Assembly: GCA_025267735.1 (NCBI GenBank)
Contig: CM046304.1
Span: forward strand, 25,547,381 to 25,611,380
Reading direction: 5' to 3'
Origin: Mactra quadrangularis
Taxonomy: Eukaryota; Mollusca; Bivalvia; Venerida; Mactridae
DNA: 64,000 bases
Shown: piece by piece, positions 35,820-48,285 of the stretch
How positions within the stretch are numbered: the first letter of the stretch is position 1
How the letters are laid out: the number at the start of each line of letters is the position of its first letter
Made by a program: the position numbers and the translations under genes
Notes under the pieces: generated by a model
What the model saw: only the letters and a program-made list of their open reading frames with translations
Told to the model about the DNA's origin: nothing
Databases searched by the model: none

Positions 35820-35935
35820 TCTACCTCATGGACAGCTTGTAAAGATTGTTTGAATAATTGTACTTTCCTATTGATAGTGGTAGTCGGTTCGAGCCAATGT
35901 ACAGCATTTGACTCTTTGTTTGAAGAAAATTGCAT
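35820..35935 (-). CDS. Weak candidate exon of the unrecognised 34-kb gene
   Basis: The minus-strand frame 35935-35753 begins ATG and contains AVHWLEPTTTINRKVQLFKQ then SLQAVHE before a donor-like GAG/GTAGAG at about 35820. A pyrimidine-rich stretch (CTCCTTTCTTCC) precedes it. The residue composition looks coding and phase 0 would fit the 34716 exon. No family was recognised and chance is not excluded. On the plus strand a B-box-like GGTTCGAGCC (35886) argues that this may instead be a SINE fragment. Confidence 0.25.
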
Positions 35936-36139
35936 ACGGAAGAAAGGAGTTAAGTACTATAAGCATATACAAATGACGATACTTAGCGATATGTCCGTGG
36001 TTTGAGACATATGAGAGTGTAGGGTATGGTTATTCAAAGTAAAGAAAACGAACGCCAGATGGATCGCAATAATTTTGCATTTTATTTACTTAAAACATTT
36101 TCTTTAATCGACTGTAAAACAAGATATCACAACTTAAGT

Positions 36140-36285
36140 ATGTCACTTTCGAGTCCGTGCCCTGGTACCCAAGATAAATTTCTAGCTCAAGGAAACAAGG
36201 AATAGGTTTTTGATGGAATTATAACCAACGCGGAGCTGGCTATCCAATGATTACAAGTCCAGTTTTGTTACTGCTCGGCCACGCC
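36140..36285 (-). mobile_element. tRNA-Ser/Leu-like SINE fragment
   Basis: In minus orientation, GGGCGTGGCCGAGCAGTAAC resembles the A-box region of a class II tRNA. It is followed by a degenerate B box and then CTTGAGCTAGAAATTTATC, the body word of SINE family 1. There is no coding content. Confidence 0.5.
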
Positions 36286-36771
36286 CGCACCATATTTTGC
36301 ACTTTGGGTGGCAGATATCTGAATGCACTATTATATAAACCTCAGCTGAAAAAAACCAACAACAACTTTTTTTTCACGCAAAATGAAAGTCCAAACTTAT
36401 ATAAAACCCGTCAAAACATGTTTGTATAGAATGGCCGAGTTTTTGACAAATAATAACATGTCAGCTGTTTTTGTACATATTTTTGTTCGGTCAAGTGGAC
36501 AACTAGACTAAGAATGTTTACAATATTGCGTTATTTAAGCTTGACCTATTTAAAGCAAATGACATTAAACTATTTTATAACCTCTTGTATAGAATAATAA
36601 AACTGTCGCAAACCTTGTATACATGTAGTTATGTTAAATGTACAAAACTGTATTTTTATAAACTTAACATACTTTCTCACCTGAACCATAAAATGTTTAA
36701 TCGTAGCTGAAATGACTTTCAGGTAATAGAGTAAAGTAAGATTTTGCATTTTAGTATGAGTTTCATACTAA

Positions 36772-37045
36772 TGCACGTTCACATACTTTACAACTACTAT
36801 CCCTTGTCATTGGGTTACGGCAATCTATCAATCTTCCTCCCTGGTGAGTCTTTTACTCCGCATAGTGCACCAGTCACATTGGCACAACAGAGTTACACTA
36901 CCCTTGCAGGTATCCATGTACAATGGGTTGAAGTGAAGGTAAATTTCTTGCTCAAGGTAATTAGCAGTGCCACTGGTAGGGTTCGAACACATCACTGTAC
37001 GATCCCTTAGCGCATCATATCACTGGACCACTAGTAGTTCACAGC
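36772..37045 (-). mobile_element. SINE family 1, full-length copy
   Basis: In minus orientation it has A box AGTGGTCCAGTGATATG (37033 down), B box TGTTCGAACCC, and body CTTGAGCAAGAAATTTACC with GATACCTGCAAGGG. The tail GTGAACGTGC is as in the copy at 30912. An 88-codon ORF on the plus strand across it is a shadow. Confidence 0.75.
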
Positions 37046-37211
37046 TACTATGCTATAACTTGGGCACAAAACCCCGTACCACATCGCACATCAGAGTGAA
37101 CACTAATCTCTGACTAAACTTGACTTCATTGTCTTAGCGAGCAAATCTCACTTTAAACTCCATATTTGATGTCCATGTTAAAGTGTAGTTAAAAGTCTGC
37201 TACCATATGTT

Positions 37212-37425
37212 CAGCCGACTTAACAATGTTGAACGATGATCCTTGATCATTAAATTCACCTTCAGACAGATGAATCCTGAAAGTACTAATTTTCACCTTG
37301 GTGGAGTGGAACAACTATAAGAAAATATCTTGCTCAAGGATAGTAACAGTGCTCCTAGAGGGGTTCGAATCCGGAACCTCTCAACCCCTTAGCGCGCGTA
37401 TTTCCACTAGATCACAGCTCCAACG
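37212..37425 (-). mobile_element. SINE family 1, second adjacent copy
   Basis: In minus orientation it reads GGAGCTGTGATCTAGTGGAA (head), GGATTCGAACCCC (B box) and CTTGAGCAAGATATTTTC (body). It lies in the same orientation as the copy ending at 37045, about 170 bp away, so the two may be independent insertions. Confidence 0.75.
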
Positions 37426-38106
37426 TAGGGAATGCCATATTGAAACTCCATATGTGTGAAATCAGACCCAGATATAAAGAAATGAATGTTACCTCTACAC
37501 TATAGCAATATTAAGCCAGTGTCTTCAAAAAAACTATAAGAGGTCGAAATTACAAATTTACACCGAGCACTTAATAGAAATGTTATGTACTGTTTGACGT
37601 CACTTCAAATGTCACCAGATTGAAGCAAAAAGGTAAGAAAAGCTTACGCTAAATGTCACAATTAAAGCTAAAAGTTAAAAATCCCTCGGTGCTATGAGCC
37701 TATGAATATTATTTTCATTTATAAAATAATTTCTATCTGTTTATGAGCATAATATTGTAGTCTTTAAATTCGTTAAGTTAAAATATATATAGTAATATTC
37801 TTTCATTATAATATTATATAAAAGGTAATGTCAAGTAGGGACTATGAATTATAACATGCTATTTAATGATCATAAGTTATGGACTCTGGTGTCAGTGCTG
37901 CAGAGCCAGTACTATTTCATGACGTCACACAACAAAAACTATGATACTGGTAACATTTGTACATCTTGGTTTAGACATTGACGTCAAAACAAACGTAAAG
38001 TACATTCTCATTATCACCAATGAACTTTTAACTGTTGGTCAACATAACATACATGTACATTAAGGTTAGCGGACCATTATACTGACCATGTTTATTATTT
38101 ACTACC

Positions 38107-38127
38107 GAGAGAGAGAGAGAGAGAGAG
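38107..38127. repeat. (GA)n microsatellite
   Basis: About 10 uninterrupted GA dinucleotides. Confidence 0.95.
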
Positions 38128-38289
38128 TATACAAGGACACCGAGAGGTCAAAAATACGTTCGTTATAAATGTTCTTACTTGTTGTTTAGTTGCAAGGATA
38201 AACATTAATGAATGATCCAGACCGCACTGAAAGTTCTTATAAGTACACACACAGTTTTAAGCAACGGAGACCAGTGCATGAACGAACAA

Positions 38290-38345
38290 CATTCGGAACA
38301 CCTCGACCATTCACTGAATGAGAATGGCTGAGGAGTTCCGAATGT
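38290..38345. repeat. 56-bp hairpin made of two dispersed motifs
   Basis: ATTCGGAACACCTCGACCAT and ATGGCTGAGGAGTTCCGAAT are inverted copies with three mismatches over 22 bp around a short loop (ACTGAATGA). This is the tightest head-to-head pair of the motif family found across 21-52 kb. Confidence 0.75.
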
Positions 38346-38583
38346 ACCGAACTACTGAAGAATGTCGAACATGCGTTTATCGCGTCTAAAAGGTAAAAGT
38401 CTTTATTGGTTGTCTTGGGCCGCCAATGGCGAATCCGTTATATTGTTTTCCAATTAGTTCCAACCAAGAGTTAATTTGTAGGGGCGACACCTAACATAAA
38501 AATCAAATAATTTTTCAACATTTTTAAAGTTATTTGAATATCCCAAGTGGTTTTGGCCATCTGACTCAATCGTAAATTTAAAG

Positions 38584-38638
38584 TCATTCTCGTACCCAGA
38601 GTCTAGTAGGATTCTCGATACTAGGGGTACGATAATGG
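38584..38638. repeat. Dispersed ~53-bp palindromic element, complete copy
   Basis: CATTCTCGTACCC pairs with GGGTACGATAATG (12 of 13), and the inner CTAGTA pairs with TACTAG. The sequence matches the copy at 34841-34895 in reverse complement and the partial copies at 17911 and 30263. Confidence 0.75.
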
Positions 38639-40444
38639 TTTACGGAGTCTCCCCGGGTGATTTTCCGAATGACTAACACTAACATCAATGTATACAAATG
38701 AAAATACGATCATTCTGAAAAGAGATTGTTTAATGACTGGTCAGATCTGTAAAAACAGGGTACCACCGTATTTAATAATTTTTATATCAATATTTACTTA
38801 AACTTTTACAATACATTATGTACATGTATGTTTTTGTATAGCAGACCGACTTTTATACAGACAAACATATTTACATATAGATCTTGTCATGAATATCCGG
38901 GGAAAGTAAATACTTGACATTGTCCTTGTACTAAAGGATTGTACCTCAGTCATTATCAATAAAAACAATGTAACCCTCTGCAGGTAGAAGCGATGATAGG
39001 GCCTATAAAGAAATACATTTGTACAAATGTTGCTACTAGACTTTAAGTACAAGTTTAAACGGGATAATTTATGGTAGGGCTATTTTTTCAATTTTTTTAG
39101 AAAATTCCATTCTTAGGTTTGTTTTGTTTGGGTGAGTTTGTTGATAGCCAAAAACCCTTGAACTTATTTGAACCAGTAAGCTTTCTTAAATAATAAGTTA
39201 ATAAACAAAATCCAACCGTATGTGTTTAGATGTTTAGATAATAAAATTGAGAAATACGTATTAAACAGTCCAAAGTTCACTAGAACAGTGGCACATTTTT
39301 CAATTTTTTTTTCAAACAAACTCTTTACCAAACGGTTATCATTTATTTATATATACATTGTATATACATTAGGTCTTGTATTATCCGATGTTCACTAGGT
39401 CAGTGGCACATCTCATGAACTTGTTTATAACAATTTATCATCGGACAAAATAAAGGTTTACCTGGTCAACAAACCATTGACCTAGATTGGTCAGATCTTA
39501 CAAAATGATGAACATATGATCAACAACACATACAAGCAAATAACATACATGTATGAGATATTGAATGAATGCCACATTTGTGTACAGTTTATACCCTAAC
39601 ACCAACCAGCTTCGGTTCCTCCGTGAAAAGCATCGGCTAGTTCCGTATACATTTGTATTTCGTTAATACATGAAAGAAAATAGTCCAGGTGACCAGATAG
39701 CTTGAAAACTCAATCGTTGAAAAAAAGATATTTAAATTTCCGCATTTTTCATAAATTACACTAAAACATAATTTCATAGGTGGTGAGTTTGACATGAAAA
39801 CTCAATATTAAACAAACTGATACTTCTTTGTCGTACGTAAAATACACGAACAAACAAAAATATCATAATCCGAGGAGATCCGAATGACAAGAAAACCCCA
39901 AAACGCGTGAGTACAAAAGAATGTTTTTTCTGCCTTTCACATTCTGGCGGCCAACTATCAATTACAAACCACAGACTATACGATATTTGAAATGGTTGAA
40001 CTGTGTTTGACCCCCGACACTAAGTTTGTTTACAAACAATGTTCTCAAGGCCACGCTCACTGACGCATTCATGTTTGCAACTTATGGCAGTGCGTTCCCA
40101 TTTATTATACGTTTGGTCAACATTTCCTGGCTAGCTCTCATTTATCATAACGCTACCTTCTGTTTTGATTTTGATCAAAAAATGATAATTTGTACCTGAG
40201 CCACGTTTCTTTTAGTTCAGTTCTGTATGATTCAGTAGGCATATGCATGTACTGCTTCTTACTTGACGGTTTATTATTTTACAGTATGAATTAGTTTTAC
40301 ATGCACACCATTTCATTTCAGTAGAGAAAACAATAATGAGTTTTTGCGTGGTTCTGTTGATATAAGTTAGCCTTTAAAGGTAAGTTGAAGCCCAGTTCTT
40401 ACAACTTTTTCCAATCACACTTGGGTTTGTTTCAGATTGGTCAT

Positions 40445-40522
40445 CGACGACTTTGCTAGGTTAGGTGCGCTGGACACCGTAAAATGACTGGCGCGGCGTT
40501 TAACCCAATATAAACAAATAGC
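40445..40522 (+). mobile_element. 5'-truncated SINE family 2 tail
   Basis: GGTGCGCTGGACACCGTAAA then GCGGCGTTTAACCCAATA matches the 3' part of the full-length copy at 49644-49936. Confidence 0.7.
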
Positions 40523-41705
40523 AATCAGGATTGAGTTTCTTGCTCAAGGCTTCAACAATTTTACTAATGGACGGAGGCTGTTGCAATACAGATGTAAAAT
40601 GAAAAAAAACCCATTGATGTTAGCAAGTATATGGACCCAAATACATCAAATATTCAATTTTCTTCAACACAAACCACGTGTAAAAAGTAATCATATTTGA
40701 CCGCTTGATGACCAGTTCAGGTATGATGTCTGATGATCTCAATAACATACAAAGCGGACAATATTTTAGCTTCCTTCTGTTATTTGCTAAGAATATTCGT
40801 TCAAAGCAATGGCAGCTATTCTGAAAACTTAATAATGCATACATGAGGCAAGCACGTGAACCTCAATCGGTCTGAAATCGCATTGAATGGAAAATGAAAT
40901 ATTAAGGCGCTATGTAGAGGAAGCAATACGCATAATGTGAGAGACATTTTGTGGCTTCCGTCAGTAAAGAACATTGACTTCTCTATAAAACAAATTTAGA
41001 ATATCTTGTTCAATCACTATCCATTATTTCACGTATGTTGAACTTGACCATGGGCAATGTCCATACGAGCACTATTAGTCTATTACATAAGTTAATGATC
41101 CCCTTTATTATTCTTACCACAATGTGCAAGTTATATGAAAAGCTGTCAATATTGATTGACGTACCTAAAGTTCCGTTTTCGACCAAACCCGGTATTTTAC
41201 AAACAAGGCATCATAATAAGAATCTCGGTCTCAGCACGATAATAACCACAAATTAGTTTCATTCTTTATAAGTTTTTTACCTTGTTGATCAACATAAATA
41301 TGGTGTTGATTCAGTCATTATCTATTTTTTGCCTTAATTCAGAGTTATTACTTAGTTTGCGTGAGAGAAAAATTCTATATACGTGACTAATTTGTCCAAT
41401 TAAGTTTGTTTTTTGACGAATAGGATGCAACGCGGCTAAACATAGCTAGTTAAACGCCCGTGTTGTTTGTCATTCTGACATTGTAGCGAGTTGTAACGAC
41501 GTGTTATTTTCACGCTAACAAAGGGCAAACATCGTGTTTTTTAGTTTCAATGACGCTGGATGGGTTTACGTAGCACTGACACGTCGGTCAGAGTTTTCTA
41601 CTATTGATGTAGTCAGCTAACAGACATCAGATTACATCTATCCTCTGTTCTGTTCTATCCTCAGTGAGGTAGGTTCAGTCAAAGAATAATGTGGTACAAC
41701 GTTAC

Positions 41706-41751
41706 CCGTCGCCCGCTCTATAGCATCTAGAGCCTCCTTGTGAGACCACCG
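41706..41751 (-). CDS. Candidate 46-bp exon, minus strand
   Basis: In minus orientation, acceptor AACTCTTCAG is followed by RWSHKEALDAIERAT plus one base, then donor GTAACG. The GC-richer, helix-like coding character stands out from the surrounding AT-rich DNA. It could belong to the unrecognised gene ending at 33.86 kb, but the phase link to the other candidate exons could not be completed. Confidence 0.25.
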
Positions 41752-41759
41752 CTGAAGAG

Positions 41760-44639
41760 TTTCATTTTACACAAAATTCAATCGAAAAATAATAATGGTA
41801 AAAAAGACATTTCATACAGTTAATACTTAACCTTTCTAACTATTAAATATCTTGAAATCTTATCTTTAAAAATGTGTCACCGAAGTAAGGCGTACACAAA
41901 TGACTGTTTTGATGAAAAATAAAATCTTCAAATTACATAATTGAAGACCAGTTTTCAAAATAAGCCAACCACAAAGATTCCTTTTGATAACCTATTTGAC
42001 TCAATATCGTACAGTAACTTGACTAACCAACCGTCAAGTTTGTTCACTACCTGTTTCAATTAACCGCATTTTACTTAATTAATCTTAAGTGTTGTTTACA
42101 ATGTATAGAGCGGCAAGGTTAAATGTAATTTATAAAAAAATAATATTAATATTGTCACGTACCAGACAAAAACAAATGATGCCTTTTTGTCAACTTGGAA
42201 TGTTCAACGGAGTGGTTAAAACAACATCAATGTGTCTTTCTTACTCTACATACTGAACAATTTCTTCAACATTTTACTTAAGCTCTTTATCGACTTATTC
42301 AAATGATTTCCTCAAGCGCTGCTAAATTTACAAAGACGTTTGTTTCGTGGACATACTATAAACGCAAAAGGCCTACGTGCATACGACCCACCGTCGTTTT
42401 CCTCCAAACCACGAACACTTACTGACTGGATGCATATAAAACAAAAAGGCAAGCCTTTGCACACAACTCATGTTATGTGCAAACATGTACTTTTAACTAC
42501 ATATATAAGCATGTATAAGAAAACAATAGGCAAACAACTGCGATTACAACTCATATTATTAGGTCATTCAAAACAAAAGGACGTTGCTAAGGTGTGCATT
42601 TGGGAAAAAACACACACACACTATTTTATGCATTCGACTTACAACAGTTTAAATCTATGAAAAAACATTGTACGTGCATGCACCATTTGTGGCAACAGTT
42701 GTTTCATGAATGCACCATTAACAATGTGACTTTCTCGTGTTTAGTGTTTACATCACGCTGACCTTCATGAACATCCGAAACATGAAACAATGATAACTAG
42801 GTATAAGCTACGTCATTATTGTTCAGTTTATTCTTAAGATCTAGCTCTGAAATCGATAGTCTGAAAAAAACTCGGTTCCAGAATACAGCTTGTAAACTGA
42901 TCGTAAACAAGGCGTCAGACAATGCCATCCCAGCTAAAATACCAATTTATCAATCCAATACAAATTGAATGTTTTGGCTTCATTGAGTATGTAAAGAGTT
43001 TGGCAGAACTTGCGATGATTAGATAGCTGGCGGTCTTATTACGTCAGCAAAAAATAATCAAAACAAGTACTTATAGGTCGGTTATTGCTCAATAACGTGA
43101 AATCAATATCTGACCGGATTTTCCCGGAGACTCCGCCTGTACATTCTGCAAGAGGACAAAACTGATCTCCCTCACTTCTAGAGTAGCTCCAATCTATCAA
43201 CATCTCACAGCTTTTTTCCGATTGGAATACCTCACAACAGAAAATACCGACATATTCCGATTGCATTACGGAGTAAAATTCGTATCTCCTCGGCAACTTC
43301 TGTGACCTTTCATTGGACATCCCCTATGGAGTTCACAGTGACGGTGCAATCGTAAGTAGTCGGGCATTTACGTTACCTTGATGCACGTTTTCGTTGACAA
43401 ACATGAACAGAATTGCTAATCTAACCCACTTTAGCTTTTATGCTTAGAAACGTAATGGAATACGGAAACACCCGATGTTTATCGATGTAAGAATTGCAAA
43501 ACAACAAAAGATCGATACAGGGTGATGTCGTCTGCCTAGAGTACAGTGAATGTAACAGCTAGGTTATTAGGGAAAGAGATTAAGCTAAGTTGCTATCTAC
43601 TCAATGTCATATTGTCATTATTATAATTATATTTGTTCAATGTTCGTTTAAGTTAAAGGAAAAATTATCTAGCGTAAATTATCATCCGAATAGATTATTT
43701 CTATTTCATAGATAGCCTCAGCCTCGTTTGTTAGTTTGCTTTCATTTGGTGTCTATGTGTAGTTGTTGGAAACTAGATCATACAATTTACGACAGATGTG
43801 AAACGTGATACTTTTTTAAAGCGCAATATTATAGTCGACTGCAACATTTGTTCTTATACATTGAATACAATAAACAAATCTATATCATTTATACGTCGTA
43901 TTAACAAGTTTTAGTTATGTTTGTACTGATGGAAAAGTAAGAGGGGTTGCATGATCATTTGATTCATTTCACGTAGATGTTTCAGTAATTTCACATTGTA
44001 AATTGCTCGCATGTTCAACTAAATAACACTTAACTTCATATTTCACAACTGAGTTGTGGTGAGTATCTTCTGGACAAAAGTTATCAGGAAGTAAAATCAA
44101 CAAATTTTTCATCTATTTTTTCATACTAGAAACTTGAAATACTTCATGTTGTGTGAGAGTACGATGGCGTTAGTAAGCCGGTCATAATATATATCGTACC
44201 TATAACGTATATCTAAATCGTATGTTAAGATTTTCAAAATCATATACGATGTTTAGTAAGACGTCCCCACTTGACCTAGTCTGCTACGTTTTAGGCCAAT
44301 GTCTTTTGTCAGGTCTTTGAATAATATTTTTCATCTTCTTTTATCTGTCATACTTCCAGGCTTCAAAACAAAACATTTACTTACAATTATCTGTGGTCAG
44401 TGGCACAATTGGTTTTCACATACACTTAATACCGATACCAAATATCCAAGGTTTATAATTCCATGGTCTGAGGTGAATTTGGGCAAACATGAAAAGATCG
44501 TGTCTAATTTTGAAACAAACCTCCATTAGTGCTTGTCTTCTTAGAAATGAATGAGGCTATTAAATCATATATCAGTTCAAATATAGTGCAAATCGCATCA
44601 CATGGCGGCAATTTTGAAACAAGTTATCTTCAGAAAGTT
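41760..44639. other. Non-coding stretch with motif cluster at 43.1-43.5 kb
   Basis: No gene is established. A 93-codon minus ORF (43320-43039, MSNERSQKLPRRYEF...) starts with ATG. It coincides with four copies of the dispersed TTCCG motif (about 43110, 43221, 43245 and, just upstream, 43460), so it may be regulatory or repeat DNA. A 42-codon minus ORF (42933-42805) is likewise unsupported. Confidence 0.4.
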
Positions 44640-45065
44640 CCAAGGTTGACCATGCCGGGGGTGGACTTGGGGATAAGCTCCCATTACCTAGAAAATGCTC
44701 TCAAGGCTGGCGGAAAACATAGCCTCTGTCAACTAAAGTCCAGCTCCTGGCCTGCACGTGTGGCTAGTCTCTAGTCCGGCGGACCTGCTACTACTGACAG
44801 AAGGGGCGAAGGTTGTTCTGTGGCGCCATAACCACTTGCTTCGGGTAGAATGGGCTCGTTACTCAACCATTCTAATGAGAAGGAAAACTCTGATTCCAAA
44901 CCTCCGCTGCCTTGCGGCTATACCTATTCACGGGAAGGGCTAAGGGTTGGGGTAACCCCTACAGAACACATAGAGAGCTGAAGTCGGATATACCGGGCCT
45001 ATATGGCGCTTTCGAACGAACCACGGTATTGTGCACTATACACCCCTGTCTACACCCATGTCTTC
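44640..45065. repeat. GC-rich island, probably a retroelement fragment
   Basis: For about 425 bp the base composition rises sharply against AT-rich flanks (for example GACCATGCCGGGGGTGGACT, CCTCCGCTGCCTTGCGGCTA). Three short overlapping ORFs cross it without continuity. The junction motifs look repeat-derived, possibly the untranslated part of a non-LTR element, but I cannot name it. Confidence 0.4.
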
Positions 45066-45463
45066 ATCTTCAGAAAGTTATAAAATGTTGCACTTGTATT
45101 CACGCAAGTACAAACGTATTGTAAAAACTAATGCACTTGATATAAACCACTGGTGTATGAATACAACCCATTTTGTGCAGCTCTATTAAGTTACAGATAA
45201 CTTGACCCTTGTTACTATATGTACGTTTGTTGAATACTTACGACAAGTTTACTATGTCAATGAGACCATAAGGTTAAGGCATATCACGTGACTCAAATCA
45301 TAGAACGAAGTTCAGAGTCAAAGAATATGTATGTAAGATTCATTTTTCGTTTCTTGTAACACAATAACATTTCTGTATTTGGCCTTTGAACTTCGTGGTA
45401 TGACATTAAGTCTGAGCTGTGTTCATGAAATACTGGTACCAGTATAATAAGACGTTGAATGTA

Positions 45464-45693
45464 GGAGCAGTGGTCCAGTGGTCTAGTGGTAGGACGCAAG
45501 AACTCCCGGGTTCAAACCACACTAGGGTCATTGTTAATTCCTTGAGCAAGAAATTTGTCTACTATTGTTAGATTCACCCCAGCTAGATGTAAATGGGTAC
45601 TGTGAGGGATGACCTGCTTCAAGGTGACTCCAATGATCAGGAGTTATAGTTCAAGTTAGTAAAGTCGGCTAATCATGGAAGTAGACTTTAAGA
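45464..45693 (+). mobile_element. SINE family 1, full-length copy
   Basis: The head GGAGCAGTGGTCCAGTGGTC with TAGTGGTAGGACG is followed by B box GGGTTCAAACC and the body GAGCAAGAAATTTG, CAGCTAGATGTAAATGGGTA, CCAATGATCAGG. This is the best preserved copy of the family in the window. Confidence 0.8.
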
Positions 45694-48089
45694 CACACAT
45701 ATATAATGTTGCACATATTGTTTGTGTTTTATTAATGTACTTTGAAGTAACCGTTATCATTTTTTTTAATTCAATCACCACTGTGTTAAGCAGCCTTCAC
45801 ATCGGCATTTAAGTGGTTTTTTACGACAGATAATCGTGAAATATTGTTGAAACCATGACAAAATTGAACGTTGACATTTTTTATTCTTGACTGCTGAAAC
45901 GAAAAAAAATGTTTAAATTATGTGACACATCAATTAGGTTAAACTGTAAGTCAGAGTTCTTTAAATAGCTAAGAAAGTTATTTTCATGCATGTTCCCAGT
46001 GTAAACAAGATAACAACATTAATACGTTAGTCAATTATGTTGCCTTGAAAAATAAGTAACAACAACATCGGCTAATGTACGTGTAGATTAACTCGTAGTA
46101 CGACCGATATACTTATGTTTTACAGGAAACATTGTGTGTATCTGGTTATACTTGATGTAAACAAGGCGCACATCTTGACAGATAATGTTTATTGCATAGA
46201 CCTTGACTTAGACTACATGTATAGACATTGTACTCTCCCTCAGTCAGTTTATTCTTTCCTAGATCAAGAACCTTTAACCTAATTATTTAGTTTAGTACTG
46301 GTCAGTGGTCATAAAAGGTTAATATAATGCTATAAAACTTGATTGTTCATCATTTAAATAAACTATAACAATATCAATAGAACGGGAATGTCCAAAACTT
46401 TATTCGGAAACTTTTTCAATATTGTTAAATTGCTTAATTTGCCCTTCTAAACCCATTGGTAATCTGTATTGCCTATTGAACTATATAATATGCGTAGGTC
46501 TTCAATACATAGAGTATGTGTCCGTAGATCTTAAATTAAGCATTTACAGTAAAACGTAAGACAAATCTGTGGTGTTTCATGTAAGATTGGACAACAAAAA
46601 TATATTAATTTTGTGTCTTAATATGAACATTTGGATAAATGAGAAACATCTTGATCTTATTCTTACACTGACCCTGCACATTCAAATGCCTTGTTATCAC
46701 ATGCTTATATCGTGTATTAACTTCACGTACAGCACAGTCTTATATGATTACCATGCATTTTATCTATAGCGTTTTTCTTTCTTGAAATTCATAGCAAATT
46801 TTGAATTTATTGCTACGTTCGCACAACACATGACATCTGCAGAAGATAAGCATGTATCAATCTTGGAATTGAAAATATTGTATAACTGAGAATGTCTGTA
46901 TTTCTGTATGTCTGGAATAACTGTTCCTTTTCTTCATTATATGGTAATAGATATCAGTCATTACTGACTATTATGTATTCATGTGTGGGGTGTTAGTAAA
47001 AGTGAGCTACTATACATAAACAAACCAGTTTTCTTTCAAAAATAAAATACGATATAGGTATACATATCATAAAATATATAACCTTATATAAATATAGAGT
47101 TACCTTGTATTTTCATTGCGGTGAAAATGTACTTAATGATGACCGATTTATATTTACACTTATTTTAACTATATTTATGTATAAACATGAAAGAAACAGG
47201 ATATTAACCATTTTTCAAAACATATTTTCTGAGTGCATTTGGTTAAATGAAAAGTGATATTGCACCAAAATAACCCCTATATAAACACGCATTTACAGTG
47301 TTTTGTCTGTTCTTTGTTTATTGCGCATATTATTTTGCACCTTATAGTTAATGATAACAATAAATCATGATTGTTTTGGTAACAAAATACAGATGCGCTT
47401 TCAAGTTAACAATATAAGCACGGTGCTAACATTTTTTAAAATGATTTTAAATGTAGCCAATTTAACTTTGATCACACCACTTCACAACATCTGAAAATTA
47501 TAGCACAATCACCTAGACATTCAATTCTACAATGAACAAACATTGATACAAAATATTCATAAACTGCATTTTCTTTATTCCTCTTATATTTTGTTTCCAC
47601 ATAAACTAACGACAAAAATCATTGTAAGTTCAAAACAGACAATCTAAATAAAAATTTTGATAATTTCATAAAATTATTTAGGCCAAAATTGGAGAAAACG
47701 GTGCAAAATGTTAAATACATTTTTTTTTCAACTTAAATATACGAGTATATAAATTATACTAAAACCTTTAACTCAGATAAGTTAATGAAAATGACTTACT
47801 ATTAAATAAGTCGTAAGACGTTTTGTTAAAAAATGAATTTCAATTTAAAATCAGTTGTCAAAATCAGTTGTCCATTTTCCGTGGCAGCTGGAAACTATGA
47901 CAACCAAGGGTTTATTACGCACACTATGACAAATATGTTTTTAATCTAGATAATTATATTATGTTTGTTTGTAAACCTGACTAACTGTTGGTATTTAACC
48001 TTGTACAGAAAGAGGATACGCACGTGCACTTCTCCCACAACAAAATGTCGACGAAATTTGAAATGAAATCACGATATACACTCGAAAAC
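45694..48089. other. Gene-free AT-rich stretch
   Basis: No coding exon, element or SINE was recognised. It is among the most AT-rich parts of the window. Confidence 0.5.
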
Positions 48090-48285
48090 CCTCGGCTAAT
48101 TCCGTCCATTCAAGAAAACAACTAAGCAATATGTTCAGATTCATTCGGAAAACCACTCGGGTGATTCCGTAAACTGACGATCAAGGTGTTCAGAATGGTT
48201 CAGATTGCAAGAGACAGGAAGACGATTGAGTGAAACTCACCGCCCAGTTTTACGATAATCGACTCTCTACGGAAAACCCCGATGT
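48090..48285. repeat. Cluster of TTCCG/CGGAA motifs, second copy
   Basis: CCTCGGCTAATTCCGTCC (48090), CTCGGGTGATTCCGTAA (48155), TCAAGGTGTTCAGAATGG (48181) and inverted TACGGAAAACCCCGATG (48269) recur in the order seen at 22574-22690. The spacer between the second and third is shortened to ACTGACGA. Confidence 0.7.

Noticed and set aside
40010..40199. Plus-strand open frame with hydrophobic stretch (FMFATYGSAFPFIIRL)
   Set aside because: No start codon near its beginning, no splice partner found, and a single frame of about 60 codons is expected by chance in a window of this size.
43039..43320. 93-codon ATG-started minus ORF
   Set aside because: It coincides with a cluster of dispersed TTCCG motifs and has no recognised domain, upstream promoter or splice link. 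Left open rather than called a gene.
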